In this document: positions 8,029 through 16,584 of the stretch, piece after piece | Layout: every line of letters starts with the position of its first letter | Position numbering within the stretch: the first letter of the stretch is position 1 | Assembly (NCBI GenBank): GCA_047974745.1 | Contig: JBKECO010000064.1 | Coordinates: forward strand, 1 to 27,508 | Reading direction: 5' to 3' | Source of the DNA: JBKECO01 sp047974745 | Lineage (GTDB): Bacteria > Bacillota > Clostridia > Lachnospirales > Lachnospiraceae | Length of the DNA: 27,508 bases | Notes under the pieces: generated by a model | What the model saw: the letters and a program-made list of their open reading frames with translations, nothing else | Databases searched by the model: none | Told to the model about the DNA's origin: nothing | Program-made: the position numbers and the translations under genes

Positions 8029-9102
8029 ATGAATAAAGTGAAAGAATATCTGTATGATTCCTTCAATCTAACAGACGATAATGCCAGTATCGACGAGATC
8101 CGATCCCGTATCATTTCGGGTGCGAATATCAAGGGATCCAATATGTCCATTCTGATTTTTGCGATCATGATCGCATCGATCGGACTGAATATGAATTCAA
8201 CTGCTGTCATCATTGGCGCCATGCTGATCTCGCCGCTGATGGGAAGCATCATGGGAGTAGCCTTTGGTATTGCAACTGCTAATATGAATCATGTTAAGAA
8301 TTATTTGATCGGCTTTGCACTTCAGATCATCATCAGTCTGGTGACTTCCACGCTATATTTTTCTATTACACCGATCTCAACAACGACGTCTGAGCTCCTT
8401 GCAAGGACCTCTCCAACGATCTGGGATGTTCTGATCGCAACATTTGGTGGTTTTGCAGGTGTGATCGGTGTTACAAGAATTGAAAAATCAAATGTAATAC
8501 CTGGTGTTGCGATCGCAACAGCATTGATGCCGCCACTATGTACAACAGGATATGGAATTGCTACAGGACAGACAAGCTATGCTTTGGGTGCTTTTTATCT
8601 GTTCATTCTGAATTCCTATTGTATCTGTCTGACCTCCGTAATCGTATTCTTCATTTTAAAGGTACCAAAGGAGTCCGTTATCCTTACGGCAATGGCTCGT
8701 AAAAAGGCACTGATCCGACTTAGCGTTTTTACCATCGTGCTCCTTGTTCCAAGCGTAATTTTTGCTGCAAATCTCGTACAGCAGGATGATATTACAGGTT
8801 TTACTGAACAAACGGCTCAGTTGAGAGATCTGAATTCTGAGGTGAAGATCCTGTTTCCGGAGGTGGATAGAATCGAGACAGGTAATGTGGAGTATCTTAG
8901 TACAGAAGGCCCGATCTCTACGGATATCGTAATGATTTATGTATCAGCGGATCTTGCTGAAAGTGAACAGGATAAACTGTTGAAATGGGTGACAGTACGA
9001 GTGCCAGAATATGATGTATATAAAATTGTTGAGGAACTTAAGTCCGAATCTGAGTCTGATACTGCAACGGAATCCGTTACCGAAAGCATGACCGAGACCT
9101 AA
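8029..9102 (+). CDS. DUF389 family membrane protein
   Basis: A 357-aa multi-pass membrane protein of unknown function. The start is the ATG at 8029, which follows CGGGAG; a longer frame from TTG 7993 has no ribosome site. The DUF389 hallmark is present: SIGLNMNSTAVIIGAMLISP, followed by PLMGSIMGVAFG. About six membrane helices lie between residues 38 and 255, with GVAIATALMPPLCTTGYG in a conserved loop. The C-terminal 100 residues are soluble and end in a low-complexity run of Ser, Glu, Thr and Asp. It is transcribed alone, divergent from metY, and closed by a strong terminator. Confidence 0.88.
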   Translation: MNKVKEYLYDSFNLTDDNASIDEIRSRIISGANIKGSNMSILIFAIMIASIGLNMNSTAVIIGAMLISPLMGSIMGVAFGIATANMNHVKNYLIGFALQIIISLVTSTLYFSITPISTTTSELLARTSPTIWDVLIATFGGFAGVIGVTRIEKSNVIPGVAIATALMPPLCTTGYGIATGQTSYALGAFYLFILNSYCICLTSVIVFFILKVPKESVILTAMARKKALIRLSVFTIVLLVPSVIFAANLVQQDDITGFTEQTAQLRDLNSEVKILFPEVDRIETGNVEYLSTEGPISTDIVMIYVSADLAESEQDKLLKWVTVRVPEYDVYKIVEELKSESESDTATESVTESMTET

Positions 9103-9165
9103 AAATCTGATTTATGCTTTGACTGAATATAAGATAAAGATTCTGAACTGAACATACAATATGCC

Positions 9166-9201
9166 AATAGCTGACCGAACAATGGTCAGCTATTTTTGTT
9201 T
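9166..9201 (+). terminator. Rho-independent terminator after DUF389 gene
   Basis: AATAGCTGACC (9166-9176), loop GAACAAT, perfect complement GGTCAGCTATT (9184-9194), then TTTGTTT. The 11-bp stem and T tail are typical. The T tail runs directly into the -35 box of the next promoter. Confidence 0.92.
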
Positions 9202-9258
9202 GACAAAGAAACCTAATTGTGCTATTTTATAGTTAGTAAATATAACTAACTAAAGGAG
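9200..9258 (+). promoter_or_regulatory. Amino-sugar operon promoter with ROK-type operator
   Basis: TTGACA (9200-9205), 17-nt spacer, TATTTT (9223-9228). Just downstream is the perfect inverted repeat TAGTTAG (9230-9236), 9-nt centre, CTAACTA (9246-9252), running up to the ribosome site AAAGGAG (9252-9258). The TTAGTTWG...CWAACTAA shape resembles operators of ROK repressors such as XylR. Binding there by the ROK protein encoded next would give autorepression of the whole operon. Confidence 0.75.
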
Positions 9259-9263
9259 TGCTT

Positions 9264-10418
9264 ATGAACCTTCAGACCTCTACGCAAACGGATATCAAAC
9301 AGGCAAACCAGCAGGCTATCCTTCATCTTTTGCTTGAATCCGGTCCCATGTCCAGAGCAGATCTTGCAAAAAAGCTGAACGCCTCTAAGCCCACTATTTC
9401 AAAAAATGTGGATGACCTTATTTCGTCAGGTAAGCTCCTGGAGACTGGAAAGGATCAAAACCGGGTAGGAAAGAAAGGCATTCTGCTGGATATCAACACA
9501 GGTTATGCTGGTTTTCTCGCTCTGGATCTGTCCAAGGATACCTTTCGAGCAGTCATAGCGGATGTCAGAGAAAATTTTCTGGCAGAACTTAATATACCCC
9601 TTGAGTCCAGTGATGATAATACTCTTCTGACTCCGGAGGGCATTAAATGTAAGCTGGCTGCATTTCTTGACGCTCGGTCCTCACTTACTCGTCTCATCAG
9701 AAGCCTGATCATCTCCTATCCCGGCGTAATCGGGCATAACGACACCATGTATCTGACGAACCGAAAATATAAGGAATCGATCCTGCACGAGATCCTTCCC
9801 TACCTGAAAGAAACCTATCATTTGGAACCTTATATAAAAAACGATATTAATCTTGGGGTTCTTGCAGAAATGAAATACGATCATTTCCAGCAGGAAATAA
9901 ACCTGATATTACTGAGTGCTGATATGGGCGTTGGAGCTGGGATTCTATTGAATGGAAGGCTTTATGAGGGTGATCGCAATGCAGCCGGAGAGGTGGGTTT
10001 TCTTCTCCCATCACAAAGTGACGGCAGTCCTTATCGTACACTAGAGGAAAAAGTAAGCCTTAATGCGGTGTTGGAACGATTTCAGGCACTTTCCAAAGAG
10101 AAGGTCTCTTATAGTGGTTTTCTGACCGCTCTGGAAGGAAACCAGGCAGATGCCTTATCCATCTATCACAGTGTACTTCAGGATCTGTGCGTTTCCATTG
10201 TCAGTATTGCATCCATTCTAGACATTAGAACGGTTGTTGTTTCAGGAAGACTATTTGATATGAAACAGGGTATGATCGAGGAGCTCAATGCCATGATTCA
10301 GACTATGACCCCATTTGAGACAAAGCTTTATCGAAGCCTGGTGCATCATCTTTCTATAAAAGGAGCCGTTCTGCTGGGTGCACAGCAGCTATTATCCAAA
10401 ATGGCAGATCTGGGTTAA
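9264..10418 (+). CDS. ROK-family transcriptional regulator (NagC/XylR type)
   Basis: A 384-aa regulator. Residues about 12-60 form a winged helix-turn-helix (GPMSRADLAKKLNASKPTIS). The rest is the ROK sugar-kinase-like fold, with GVGAGILLNGRLYEGDRNAAGE in the middle. The ATG at 9264 is chosen over the GTG at 9258, which sits inside the ribosome site. Oddities: the Cys-rich zinc motif (CxCGxxGC) that normally follows GAAGE-GH is absent, and the nucleotide loop is degenerate (LALDLSKDTF). It is probably a pure sensor that binds an amino-sugar phosphate such as GlcNAc-6-P. It is 18 bp from nagA, same operon. Confidence 0.88.
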   Translation: MNLQTSTQTDIKQANQQAILHLLLESGPMSRADLAKKLNASKPTISKNVDDLISSGKLLETGKDQNRVGKKGILLDINTGYAGFLALDLSKDTFRAVIADVRENFLAELNIPLESSDDNTLLTPEGIKCKLAAFLDARSSLTRLIRSLIISYPGVIGHNDTMYLTNRKYKESILHEILPYLKETYHLEPYIKNDINLGVLAEMKYDHFQQEINLILLSADMGVGAGILLNGRLYEGDRNAAGEVGFLLPSQSDGSPYRTLEEKVSLNAVLERFQALSKEKVSYSGFLTALEGNQADALSIYHSVLQDLCVSIVSIASILDIRTVVVSGRLFDMKQGMIEELNAMIQTMTPFETKLYRSLVHHLSIKGAVLLGAQQLLSKMADLG

Positions 10419-10436
10419 GAAAGGAGCAATGATAAC

Positions 10437-11657
10437 ATGAAAAGCCTGATTAATGGAATGATCTATCTCGATTCCTGTTTTCAAAAGAATAAGGTTCTTT
10501 TGTTCGACGATAGGATTCAGGAAATACTGGATCTGGAGTTTTATCGATCCAGCAAAGCAAACTATAACATTACAGAAGAAATCGATGCTGGCGGAAATTT
10601 TATCATACCGGGTCTTATCGATACGCATATTCATGGATATGGTGGCTTTGATACCATGGATGGCTCGACTAAGTCCATAGAGGCCATAGCCGCTCAACTG
10701 CCAGCTAATGGAGTCACCGCCTTCCTGCCAACGACCATGACCATGTCGATGAAAAGGATCGAAGCATCTCTGCTTGCCATTCGCACTGTAATGAATTCTG
10801 CGGATACCTCTGGATCCATGATCCTTGGTGCACACATGGAAGGTCCGTTCATCAACGAGGCGCAAAAGGGTGCACAGTCAGCAGAATATATCAGACTTCC
10901 AGACCGAAATATGATTGAGAAATTCAAGGATATTCTTCGTGTCGTAACCATCGCACCTGAAGAAGAGGGCGCTTTAAACCTAATCAAGGATTATTGTGAT
11001 CAGATCAACTTTTCCGTTGGACATACCAATGCGACATTTGAGCAGGCAAACGCTGCCTTTGCAGCTGGTGCCAAAGGAGTCACACACCTGTTCAATGCAA
11101 TGTCAGGGCTAAAGCATCGTGCTCCCGGGGTCGTTGGCGCTGCTCTCTTGTCTGACACTTATGCAGAGATCATTGCAGATAATTTTCATCTCCACAAGGC
11201 TATCTATCCTCTGGTCGTAAAAACAAAAGGCTATCGCAGAATACTTCTGATCACAGATTGTATGAATGCAGGTGGAATGCCGGAAGGAACATACGACCTT
11301 GGCGGACAGGAAGTAAAAGTGACGTGTGGTCAATGCCGTTTACACAATGGTACTCTAGCCGGCAGTATTCTGAAGCTGAATCAGGGGCTCTATCATTTTG
11401 CTAAAACTCTAGAGGAGGATCACTTTTCACCGACCACATCCAAAGACTTGTTATCTGAAGAACCAGTATCTGAAGTTATTCTCGCAAGAACCATTCCTTT
11501 TGTGACTGAAAATCAGGCACAATTCCTTGGAGTCAATGACCAGATGGGAACACTCGATACCGGTAAACTTGCAAATATTGTAGTAATGGACACTTTATGT
11601 AAGATCAAAAAAACATTTATAAAAGGGAAAAAAGTATATGAAGATCAAATATCATAG
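10437..11657 (+). CDS. nagA: N-acetylglucosamine-6-phosphate deacetylase
   Basis: A 406-aa amidohydrolase that removes acetate from GlcNAc-6-P to give glucosamine-6-P. Metal and active-site residues are visible: H64 and H66 in DTHIHGYGGFD, E135 in GAHMEGPF, H196 in VGHTNAT, H217 in THLFNAMS and the catalytic D274 in LITDCMNAGG. The start at 10437 follows AAAGGAG (spacing 10). Its 3' end overlaps nagB by 20 nt, implying coupled translation. It ends GKLANIVVMD...FIKGKKVYEDQIS, the usual small beta domain. Confidence 0.96.
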   Translation: MKSLINGMIYLDSCFQKNKVLLFDDRIQEILDLEFYRSSKANYNITEEIDAGGNFIIPGLIDTHIHGYGGFDTMDGSTKSIEAIAAQLPANGVTAFLPTTMTMSMKRIEASLLAIRTVMNSADTSGSMILGAHMEGPFINEAQKGAQSAEYIRLPDRNMIEKFKDILRVVTIAPEEEGALNLIKDYCDQINFSVGHTNATFEQANAAFAAGAKGVTHLFNAMSGLKHRAPGVVGAALLSDTYAEIIADNFHLHKAIYPLVVKTKGYRRILLITDCMNAGGMPEGTYDLGGQEVKVTCGQCRLHNGTLAGSILKLNQGLYHFAKTLEEDHFSPTTSKDLLSEEPVSEVILARTIPFVTENQAQFLGVNDQMGTLDTGKLANIVVMDTLCKIKKTFIKGKKVYEDQIS

Positions 11658-12414
11658 TATTACCATTTTTGTGACTGATGATTATGAAACCATGAGTAAA
11701 AAAGCGGCGAATATCGTTGCCGGACAGATCAATCTGAAAACGGACAGTGTCCTGGGACTTGCAACCGGTTCCACTCCAGAGGGAATGTATCAGGAGCTTG
11801 TTCATCTCCATGAGAACGACGATGTGGATTTTTCGGATATCATTACATTCAATTTGGATGAGTACTATCCGATCTCTCCAGATAATGAACAGAGCTATTC
11901 TTACTATATGAACAAGCATCTTTTCCACAAAGTAAATATTCGCAGAGAGAATATTCACATTCCAAGTGGAACCGTATCGGATATCGATGCATCCTGCGAT
12001 GAGTATGACAGACAAATCGAGAATTATGACAATATCGATCTGCAGATCCTTGGAATCGGCAATAATGGTCATATCGGTTTTAATGAACCAGACATCAAAT
12101 TCGAAGCTGGTACACATCTGGTCGATCTGGATGAAGAGACCATCATTGCAAATTCTCGTTTTTTTGACTCCGTCGATGATGTTCCCAAGCAGGCCATCAG
12201 TATGGGAATACGAAATATCATGCATGCCAAAAAAATTGTTCTGATTGCAAATGGATATGTGAAATCTGAAATTGTTAAAGATATGATCTTTGGGCCGGTC
12301 ACTCCGAACCTGCCAGCCTCAGTGATCCAGCTCCATAACGATGCAACGATCATCCTGGACAAAGAGGCTGCGTCTGCACTGCTGAAGGAGATGACACTTC
12401 AAGGCATCCTATAG
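11638..12414 (+). CDS. nagB: Glucosamine-6-phosphate deaminase
   Basis: A 258-aa enzyme turning glucosamine-6-P into fructose-6-P and ammonia, feeding glycolysis. Motifs: GLATGSTPEGMYQEL (40-54, phosphate site), FNLDEYYPIS with D74, and LGIGNNGHIGFNEP with catalytic H145 and E150. Length is close to the usual 240-265 aa. The annotated ATG 11638 lies inside nagA. Relatives normally begin near the IFVTDDYETMSKKAA stretch, so the first few residues are an extension caused by the overlap, or the true start differs slightly. It is the last gene of the operon; a strong terminator follows. Confidence 0.96.
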   Translation: MKIKYHSITIFVTDDYETMSKKAANIVAGQINLKTDSVLGLATGSTPEGMYQELVHLHENDDVDFSDIITFNLDEYYPISPDNEQSYSYYMNKHLFHKVNIRRENIHIPSGTVSDIDASCDEYDRQIENYDNIDLQILGIGNNGHIGFNEPDIKFEAGTHLVDLDEETIIANSRFFDSVDDVPKQAISMGIRNIMHAKKIVLIANGYVKSEIVKDMIFGPVTPNLPASVIQLHNDATIILDKEAASALLKEMTLQGIL

Positions 12415-12477
12415 TCAGAAACATCTGGTGAAGACCCTTGCAGAGGTAGCTTCAGTAAGCAATTATATGGAATCAGA

Positions 12478-12512
12478 GAAAGCATATTGGAACATCAATA
12501 TGTTTTCTTTTT
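12478..12512 (+). terminator. Rho-independent terminator after nagB
   Basis: GAAAGCATATTG (12478-12489) pairs with CAATATGTTTTC (12496-12507) over 12 bp with one G-U pair. Loop GAACAT, then TTTTT. From the nagB stop to this stem (12415-12477) I see nothing else. Confidence 0.88.
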
Positions 12513-12529
12513 GCTATTTTCACAGTATT

Positions 12530-12550
12530 ATCATATAATAGTGATATGAT
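12530..12550 (+). promoter_or_regulatory. -10 box within an inverted repeat before the PocR-AraC gene
   Basis: TATAAT at 12534-12539 is a good -10 with no good -35, as at activator-dependent promoters. It sits in the perfect inverted repeat ATCATAT (12530-12536), AATAGTG, ATATGAT (12544-12550). It may be an autoregulatory site; the binding protein is not known. Confidence 0.45.
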
Positions 12551-12600
12551 TTCTCTGAATAGTAATTTTAGTTCCTTTTAGCAAAACAAGGAGTCACAGC

Positions 12601-13833
12601 ATGGAATTTATCGATCTTTTGCATATGAATCTTTTGACCTACTCGAATGCAACAAATATTACCTTATCCATTTTAGACCAGTCCGGGAATCAGACTGCTC
12701 AGTTCGGTCCTACCTACCAGTACTGTGAGCTAATGCGGGAGGCTACAGGCAAACACTGTCCCTGCTCAAAAAAGCATCAGAACGCATGCATGCAGTCTTT
12801 AAGTCTTGGTGAATCTTATATCTATCTTTGTCCAGGTGGGTTGATCCATTTTACCGTTCCCATTCGAAAGGATCACTCATATCAGGGCAGCGTCCTGGCA
12901 GGTCCAATCGTTCTGGACTATCCTGATATGACCATGGTAGATGGTGTAATTCAAAAATATAATATCAGTATTGACTACAGACGAAAAATGTTCACTGCAT
13001 TATCGGCAGTTCCTATGATCGAGCCTTTTCAGGCGAGACATCTGAGCAAACTGCTTTTTTTGCTTGTAACAAATCTGACAGCTGGAGAATCCGAACGTCG
13101 AAAGGAATTAAGTGAAAAAGCCTATCAGCAGGCTAAGATCGGCGAGTATATCCAACTTACAAAAGAAAGTGGTGCGGACTCTCAAACTCAGTATGTCATG
13201 GAGAACCAGCTGATTTCAGATGTTCTATCCGGAAATTCAAAAGCCGCCAAAGCTCTCCTCAATGAAATGCTTGGACAGATCTACTTTACATCTGGTAATA
13301 ATATTGAAATCATCAAAGTTCGGACAATAGAGCTGGTCGCATTACTTTCCAGAGCGACCTATCAGGCAGGCGGCTCTGAAAGCTTTGTCTATGATATGAC
13401 CCACGACTTTATGATGAAGCTGACCAATATTAAAAATCTGACCGATCTCTCCTATGTTCTTCTGGAAACTCTGGATCAGTTCACAAGTCTTGCTTTTTAT
13501 CATTCCAGTACCAACAACCTTTCGATGATCAAAAAATGCGTCAACTATATCAACGAGCATTACAACCAGTCTCTGACACTGGAGGAGGCTGCTGAGCAGG
13601 CCGGACTCAGTCCTGCTTACTTTTCCACTCTTTTTAAAAAAGAAATGGGCATCACATTCTCAGCCTATATCCTGCAGATCAAGATCGATCATGCAAAGCT
13701 GCTTCTGAAAAATACAAATCTGTCACTCATTTCTGTTGCCATCGAGCTGGGATTTGATAATCAGAGTTATTTTTCAAATGTATTCAAAAAAGCTACCGGT
13801 ATGACTCCGAGGCAATATCGCCAGTCTATATAA
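12601..13833 (+). CDS. PocR-domain AraC-family regulator
   Basis: A 410-aa two-domain regulator. The N-terminal part (about 1-160) looks like a PocR sensory domain, with a Cys-rich stretch: C42, C53 and C55 (KHCPCSKKH), C63 and C77 in YLCPGGL. Residues about 308-410 are an AraC double helix-turn-helix (EEAAEQAGLSPAYFSTLFKKE; AIELGFDNQSYFSNVFKK; GMTPRQYR). PocR domains are known from regulators of small hydrocarbon-derivative use, such as propanediol, and are proposed to bind such ligands. The position beside the methanol methyltransferase genes suggests control of mtaC-mtaB, but that is inference. The ATG follows AAGGAG with 8-nt spacing. Confidence 0.87.
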   Translation: MEFIDLLHMNLLTYSNATNITLSILDQSGNQTAQFGPTYQYCELMREATGKHCPCSKKHQNACMQSLSLGESYIYLCPGGLIHFTVPIRKDHSYQGSVLAGPIVLDYPDMTMVDGVIQKYNISIDYRRKMFTALSAVPMIEPFQARHLSKLLFLLVTNLTAGESERRKELSEKAYQQAKIGEYIQLTKESGADSQTQYVMENQLISDVLSGNSKAAKALLNEMLGQIYFTSGNNIEIIKVRTIELVALLSRATYQAGGSESFVYDMTHDFMMKLTNIKNLTDLSYVLLETLDQFTSLAFYHSSTNNLSMIKKCVNYINEHYNQSLTLEEAAEQAGLSPAYFSTLFKKEMGITFSAYILQIKIDHAKLLLKNTNLSLISVAIELGFDNQSYFSNVFKKATGMTPRQYRQSI

Positions 13834-13976
13834 AAATGAATTTATCTTCAGGCGAGATGCATTTTACTCTGTCCGAATTAATTTGCTTATGATATACTGT
13901 TCCGTAATGAAGTGAAGGAGAAGGATGAAAGATTTAGGATAATCTGAACTTTTTCAGACAGGGAAGCGAGGTAAAA
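13834..13976 (+). promoter_or_regulatory. Deaminase leader: extended -10, 5-codon ORF, hairpin
   Basis: TGA-TATACT (13890-13898) is an extended -10 promoter. The leader then has GAAGGAG (13914-13920) and a five-codon ORF, MKDLG (13925-13942), followed at once by the small hairpin TCTGAA-N4-TTCAGA (13943-13958). The gene's own ribosome site (GCGAGG) follows. The tiny ORF may be chance. Confidence 0.4.
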
Positions 13977-14459
13977 ATGAGCTATCAGGAGCATGAGTTT
14001 TACTTAAGGAGATGCATTGAGCTCTCCAAAAGCGCACGGGAGCATGGCAACACTCCATTTGGTGCATTACTGGTGAACAAGGAAGGCGCCATTATTATGG
14101 AGCAGGAGAATATAGAAATCACCGAACAACTGTGTACAGGACATGCAGAAACGGCACTTGCGGCCAAGGCATCTCAGGCATATTCAAAAGAGTATCTTTG
14201 GGACTGTACCTTATATACCACCGCAGAACCTTGTTCCATGTGTTCTGGTGCCATCTACTGGGCGAATATTGGCAGAGTCGTTTTTGGAATGACAGAGAAA
14301 CGTCTTTTGGAATTAACCGGAGACAATGAGCAAAATCCGACCTTTGATCTGCCCTGCAGAGATATTTTCGCAAAAGGACAAAAGGACATCAAGGTAATTG
14401 GCCCCGTTGATTCTGTTGAGGCCGAGGCTGCTGCTGTTCATATTGGATACTGGTCCTGA
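13977..14459 (+). CDS. Nucleoside/nucleobase deaminase (cytidine deaminase-like zinc fold)
   Basis: A 160-aa zinc hydrolase. The metal and proton-shuttle motifs are HAE at 56-58 (TGHAETALA) and PCSMC at 85-89 (C86, C89). PFGALLV near 27-33 is the substrate-site strand of the guanine deaminase/TadA-like branch. Length is close to GuaD (about 155 aa). It lacks the tRNA-binding tail typical of TadA, so it likely deaminates a free base or nucleoside (guanine, cytosine or a related purine). It is monocistronic, between the PocR-AraC gene and a strong terminator. A link to the one-carbon genes is not evident beyond position. Confidence 0.85.
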   Translation: MSYQEHEFYLRRCIELSKSAREHGNTPFGALLVNKEGAIIMEQENIEITEQLCTGHAETALAAKASQAYSKEYLWDCTLYTTAEPCSMCSGAIYWANIGRVVFGMTEKRLLELTGDNEQNPTFDLPCRDIFAKGQKDIKVIGPVDSVEAEAAAVHIGYWS

Positions 14460-14470
14460 ACCGTAAAAGG

Positions 14471-14517
14471 GAGCAGCAGTCCGAATTGATCTTTCAATTG
14501 GGACTGCTGCTCTTTTT
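14471..14517. terminator. Strong terminator, possibly bidirectional
   Basis: GAGCAGCAGTCC (14471-14482) pairs with GGACTGCTGCTC (14501-14512), and AATTGA (14484-14489) with TCAATT (14494-14499), split by an unpaired G on each side. Loop TCTT, tail TTTTT on plus. The minus strand reads CTCCCTTTTACG after the stem, a weaker tail that could stop the convergent G3E-like gene. Confidence 0.93.
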
Positions 14518-14518
14518 A

Positions 14519-15232
14519 TTACCAATCATTAAATTCTTCGTAGATCTGAAGATTCAAATCTGTCTGCTCATTAGCTTTAGAAGTGAGTTGATTTATAGGT
14601 ATTTTACGGAAAACTGCATGGATCTTTCTTTCTAATTTCTGAAATTTGTTGGCATTTTCTTTCCAGATCTTCTCAAATTCTGTGCCGGAATAAGTTCTCC
14701 AGTCTTTATCTTTCAATGTAACTTGAGGATTGCATTGTTTGATATCCTGATAGATTTGAGTTCTTTGCTTTTTGTCTAATTCTGACTGTCGTTTTACGCA
14801 AATGAGGATTGCATCTGTAAGCTGCTCTGTTAAAAATCGTTCTGAGATCAGTTTTCTTTTTTCATATTCTGTTATGTCCAGTAAGAACAATTCATGCTCG
14901 ATGGTGAAATACTGAGCTAATTCTTTTTGTGCGAAAACACTTCTGATGTCAGTGAGCTTGACGGTTCCTCCGATTTCTAGCAGGATCCGATCCGGTCTCT
15001 CTTTTGTTCGAATATCCTGAATGCTCTGGACGAACTGATCTGGATTGGTGCAGCAAAGGCAGCCCTTCTTCTCAAGTTTTGGAATCACTGCCTTCTCACT
15101 GCCTGCAATCATATATTCCTGGAATCTCTTTACAAATTCCGTTTTATCAGCATCCTGAAATCCACCTATAATATCTACTTTTATTATCGTTTGATTAGAT
15201 TCCGTACTCGCTTGCATTGTATTTTGTTGCAT
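14519..15232 (-). CDS. Degenerate G3E (COG0523/CobW-like) GTPase-like protein
   Basis: A 237-aa cytosolic protein matching the order of motifs in the G3E family (CobW, HypB, UreG, ZNG1): VDIIGGFQDADKTEF at 19-33 in the P-loop position, KKGCLCCT at 55-62 (the metal-binding CxCC site), LLEIGGTVK at 84-92 in place of the family's (E/D)TTG-type Walker B, and a weak G4-like stretch at 144-153. The P-loop keeps Lys-Thr but lacks the usual GxGK glycines, so GTP use is uncertain. The start overlaps mtaB by 38 nt; ATG 15232 has only a weak ribosome site, and the ATG at 15217 is an alternative. It is the third gene after mtaC and mtaB. G3E proteins insert or protect metals; MtaB needs zinc and MtaC carries cobalt, so metal or cofactor care is a fair guess. 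Confidence 0.7.
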   Translation of the reverse strand: MQQNTMQASTESNQTIIKVDIIGGFQDADKTEFVKRFQEYMIAGSEKAVIPKLEKKGCLCCTNPDQFVQSIQDIRTKERPDRILLEIGGTVKLTDIRSVFAQKELAQYFTIEHELFLLDITEYEKRKLISERFLTEQLTDAILICVKRQSELDKKQRTQIYQDIKQCNPQVTLKDKDWRTYSGTEFEKIWKENANKFQKLERKIHAVFRKIPINQLTSKANEQTDLNLQIYEEFNDW

Positions 15233-16571
15233 CTACTTCACTCTTCATTTCTGCAATGAATGCTTCTTCATCCTCAGGAATTTCTTCAACCTGTGATTCT
15301 AAGATATCCAGCCAGCTAATCTCTCTGTCTTCTAAGATCAGATCTTTTTTCTCAACAGCTTCTTTTAGGATTTCCAATGTGAGTTTTGCTGTATTCAAAG
15401 TACGTAGGAATGGATCCTGTGTCTTAACGATCTCGTTACCGATCCGGAATGCAACATCCGGTCTTAGTACATATGCCTGAGGATCCAGATAGCAGTCTGA
15501 TTCCACTAAAAGGTCTCTCATAAGAAGTGCATGGCCTTTCTTTGTTGCAGTATTCATCAAGCGGCAGTCATAAATCAACTGCTCTGTAGAAACTACAGGT
15601 GCAAATCCACTTAAGAGCTTGACCTGCTGTACAGATTCATTACTCCACACATCTGCAACCGCTGCTGCAATGTTTCCGATCGGGCTGAAATGTGCACAGG
15701 CAGCACTCTTACCTTCCAGTGAAATTGGTGTTCCGGTAATTGCTTTCAGATAAACATTCTCGTAAGCACAGTCTTTACCAGGTCCTACTGCACCATTTTC
15801 AATTGCAACCAGTGCTCTTGGAGCGGTGATCGTACGCATAACAGCCGCATAGACTTTTGGAATAAATCCTTGCTCTGCTAATACCATTGAAGTATTGGCA
15901 AATCCACATGCTGAATCTCCTGCTGCCAGTGATCCATTCGCTGCTGCTATGTCAGAAATATTCTGCCAGAGCCATTTCATATCTCTTGAAGCCAGTGAAC
16001 CTAATGCAAAAATGGACGTTCTCAGATCTGCGTTTACAATTGCCTCATCATTTACTTCTTTACCACCAGTAGATTCAATTGCCAGGAAATCAGCACCATC
16101 TCTTGCTGCGCCTTCAAATGTCCGAACCATTGCATCCCAGTATTTTCCGCTTCTTAAGATCGGTGGTCTGCTCATTTCTCGTAAGTCGTTAGGTGTCATT
16201 CTCATAACACTTTTCAGACCGTATTTTGCTTCGTACTCAAACATAATATCCCGTACGGCTTTATGAATTTCCAAGCCCCATTCCGGATGCTCTGTCATGT
16301 CTGGTAGTGTTTCGAACTCAATTACCACACCTGGTGCATGTAATTCATGTGCCTTTGTAAGCACTCCATTGATGATCTCTTTGTATATTCTGAGAATTTC
16401 AGGCATTGTCTCCTGACGGATGTTCATTGGCGGAAGTGTAAAATTTACTTCAGGGTAAATTTCGCCGCCGCCGATGATCAGACCGCTTTTTGTTTTTACT
16501 GGATTGGGACAGATTCCGTAGAGAAAGTCATCTACAGAATTGTATGCCAGTTTTGTAAATTGTTTACTCAT
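15195..16571 (-). CDS. mtaB: Methanol--corrinoid protein methyltransferase MtaB
   Basis: A 458-aa zinc enzyme that moves the methyl of methanol to the Co(I) corrinoid on MtaC. The zinc ligands of the Methanosarcina enzyme (Glu164, Cys220, Cys269) have matches at E166 in LAIESTGGKE, C222 in GDSACGFANT and C268 in PGKDCAYENV. The length matches MtaB. The ATG at 16571 lies 13 bp after mtaC with an AAGG site. It is part of the operon mtaC-mtaB-G3E. Bacterial MtaB paralogues can use other methyl donors, so methanol is the best but not the only choice. Use in acetogenic or accessory C1 metabolism is inferred. Confidence 0.93.
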   Translation of the reverse strand: MSKQFTKLAYNSVDDFLYGICPNPVKTKSGLIIGGGEIYPEVNFTLPPMNIRQETMPEILRIYKEIINGVLTKAHELHAPGVVIEFETLPDMTEHPEWGLEIHKAVRDIMFEYEAKYGLKSVMRMTPNDLREMSRPPILRSGKYWDAMVRTFEGAARDGADFLAIESTGGKEVNDEAIVNADLRTSIFALGSLASRDMKWLWQNISDIAAANGSLAAGDSACGFANTSMVLAEQGFIPKVYAAVMRTITAPRALVAIENGAVGPGKDCAYENVYLKAITGTPISLEGKSAACAHFSPIGNIAAAVADVWSNESVQQVKLLSGFAPVVSTEQLIYDCRLMNTATKKGHALLMRDLLVESDCYLDPQAYVLRPDVAFRIGNEIVKTQDPFLRTLNTAKLTLEILKEAVEKKDLILEDREISWLDILESQVEEIPEDEEAFIAEMKSEVDATKYNASEYGI

Positions 16572-16584
16572 AGTAACCTTCCCC

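Noticed and set aside
11617..12225. Long minus-strand ORF (202 codons) opposite nagB
   Set aside because: It is antisense to nagB, whose catalytic motifs fix the coding strand; composition and motifs suggest no real protein.
13977..14459. TadA (tRNA adenosine deaminase)
   Set aside because: The core fits the superfamily, but the C-terminal part and context resemble free base or nucleoside deaminases, so the specific name is withheld.
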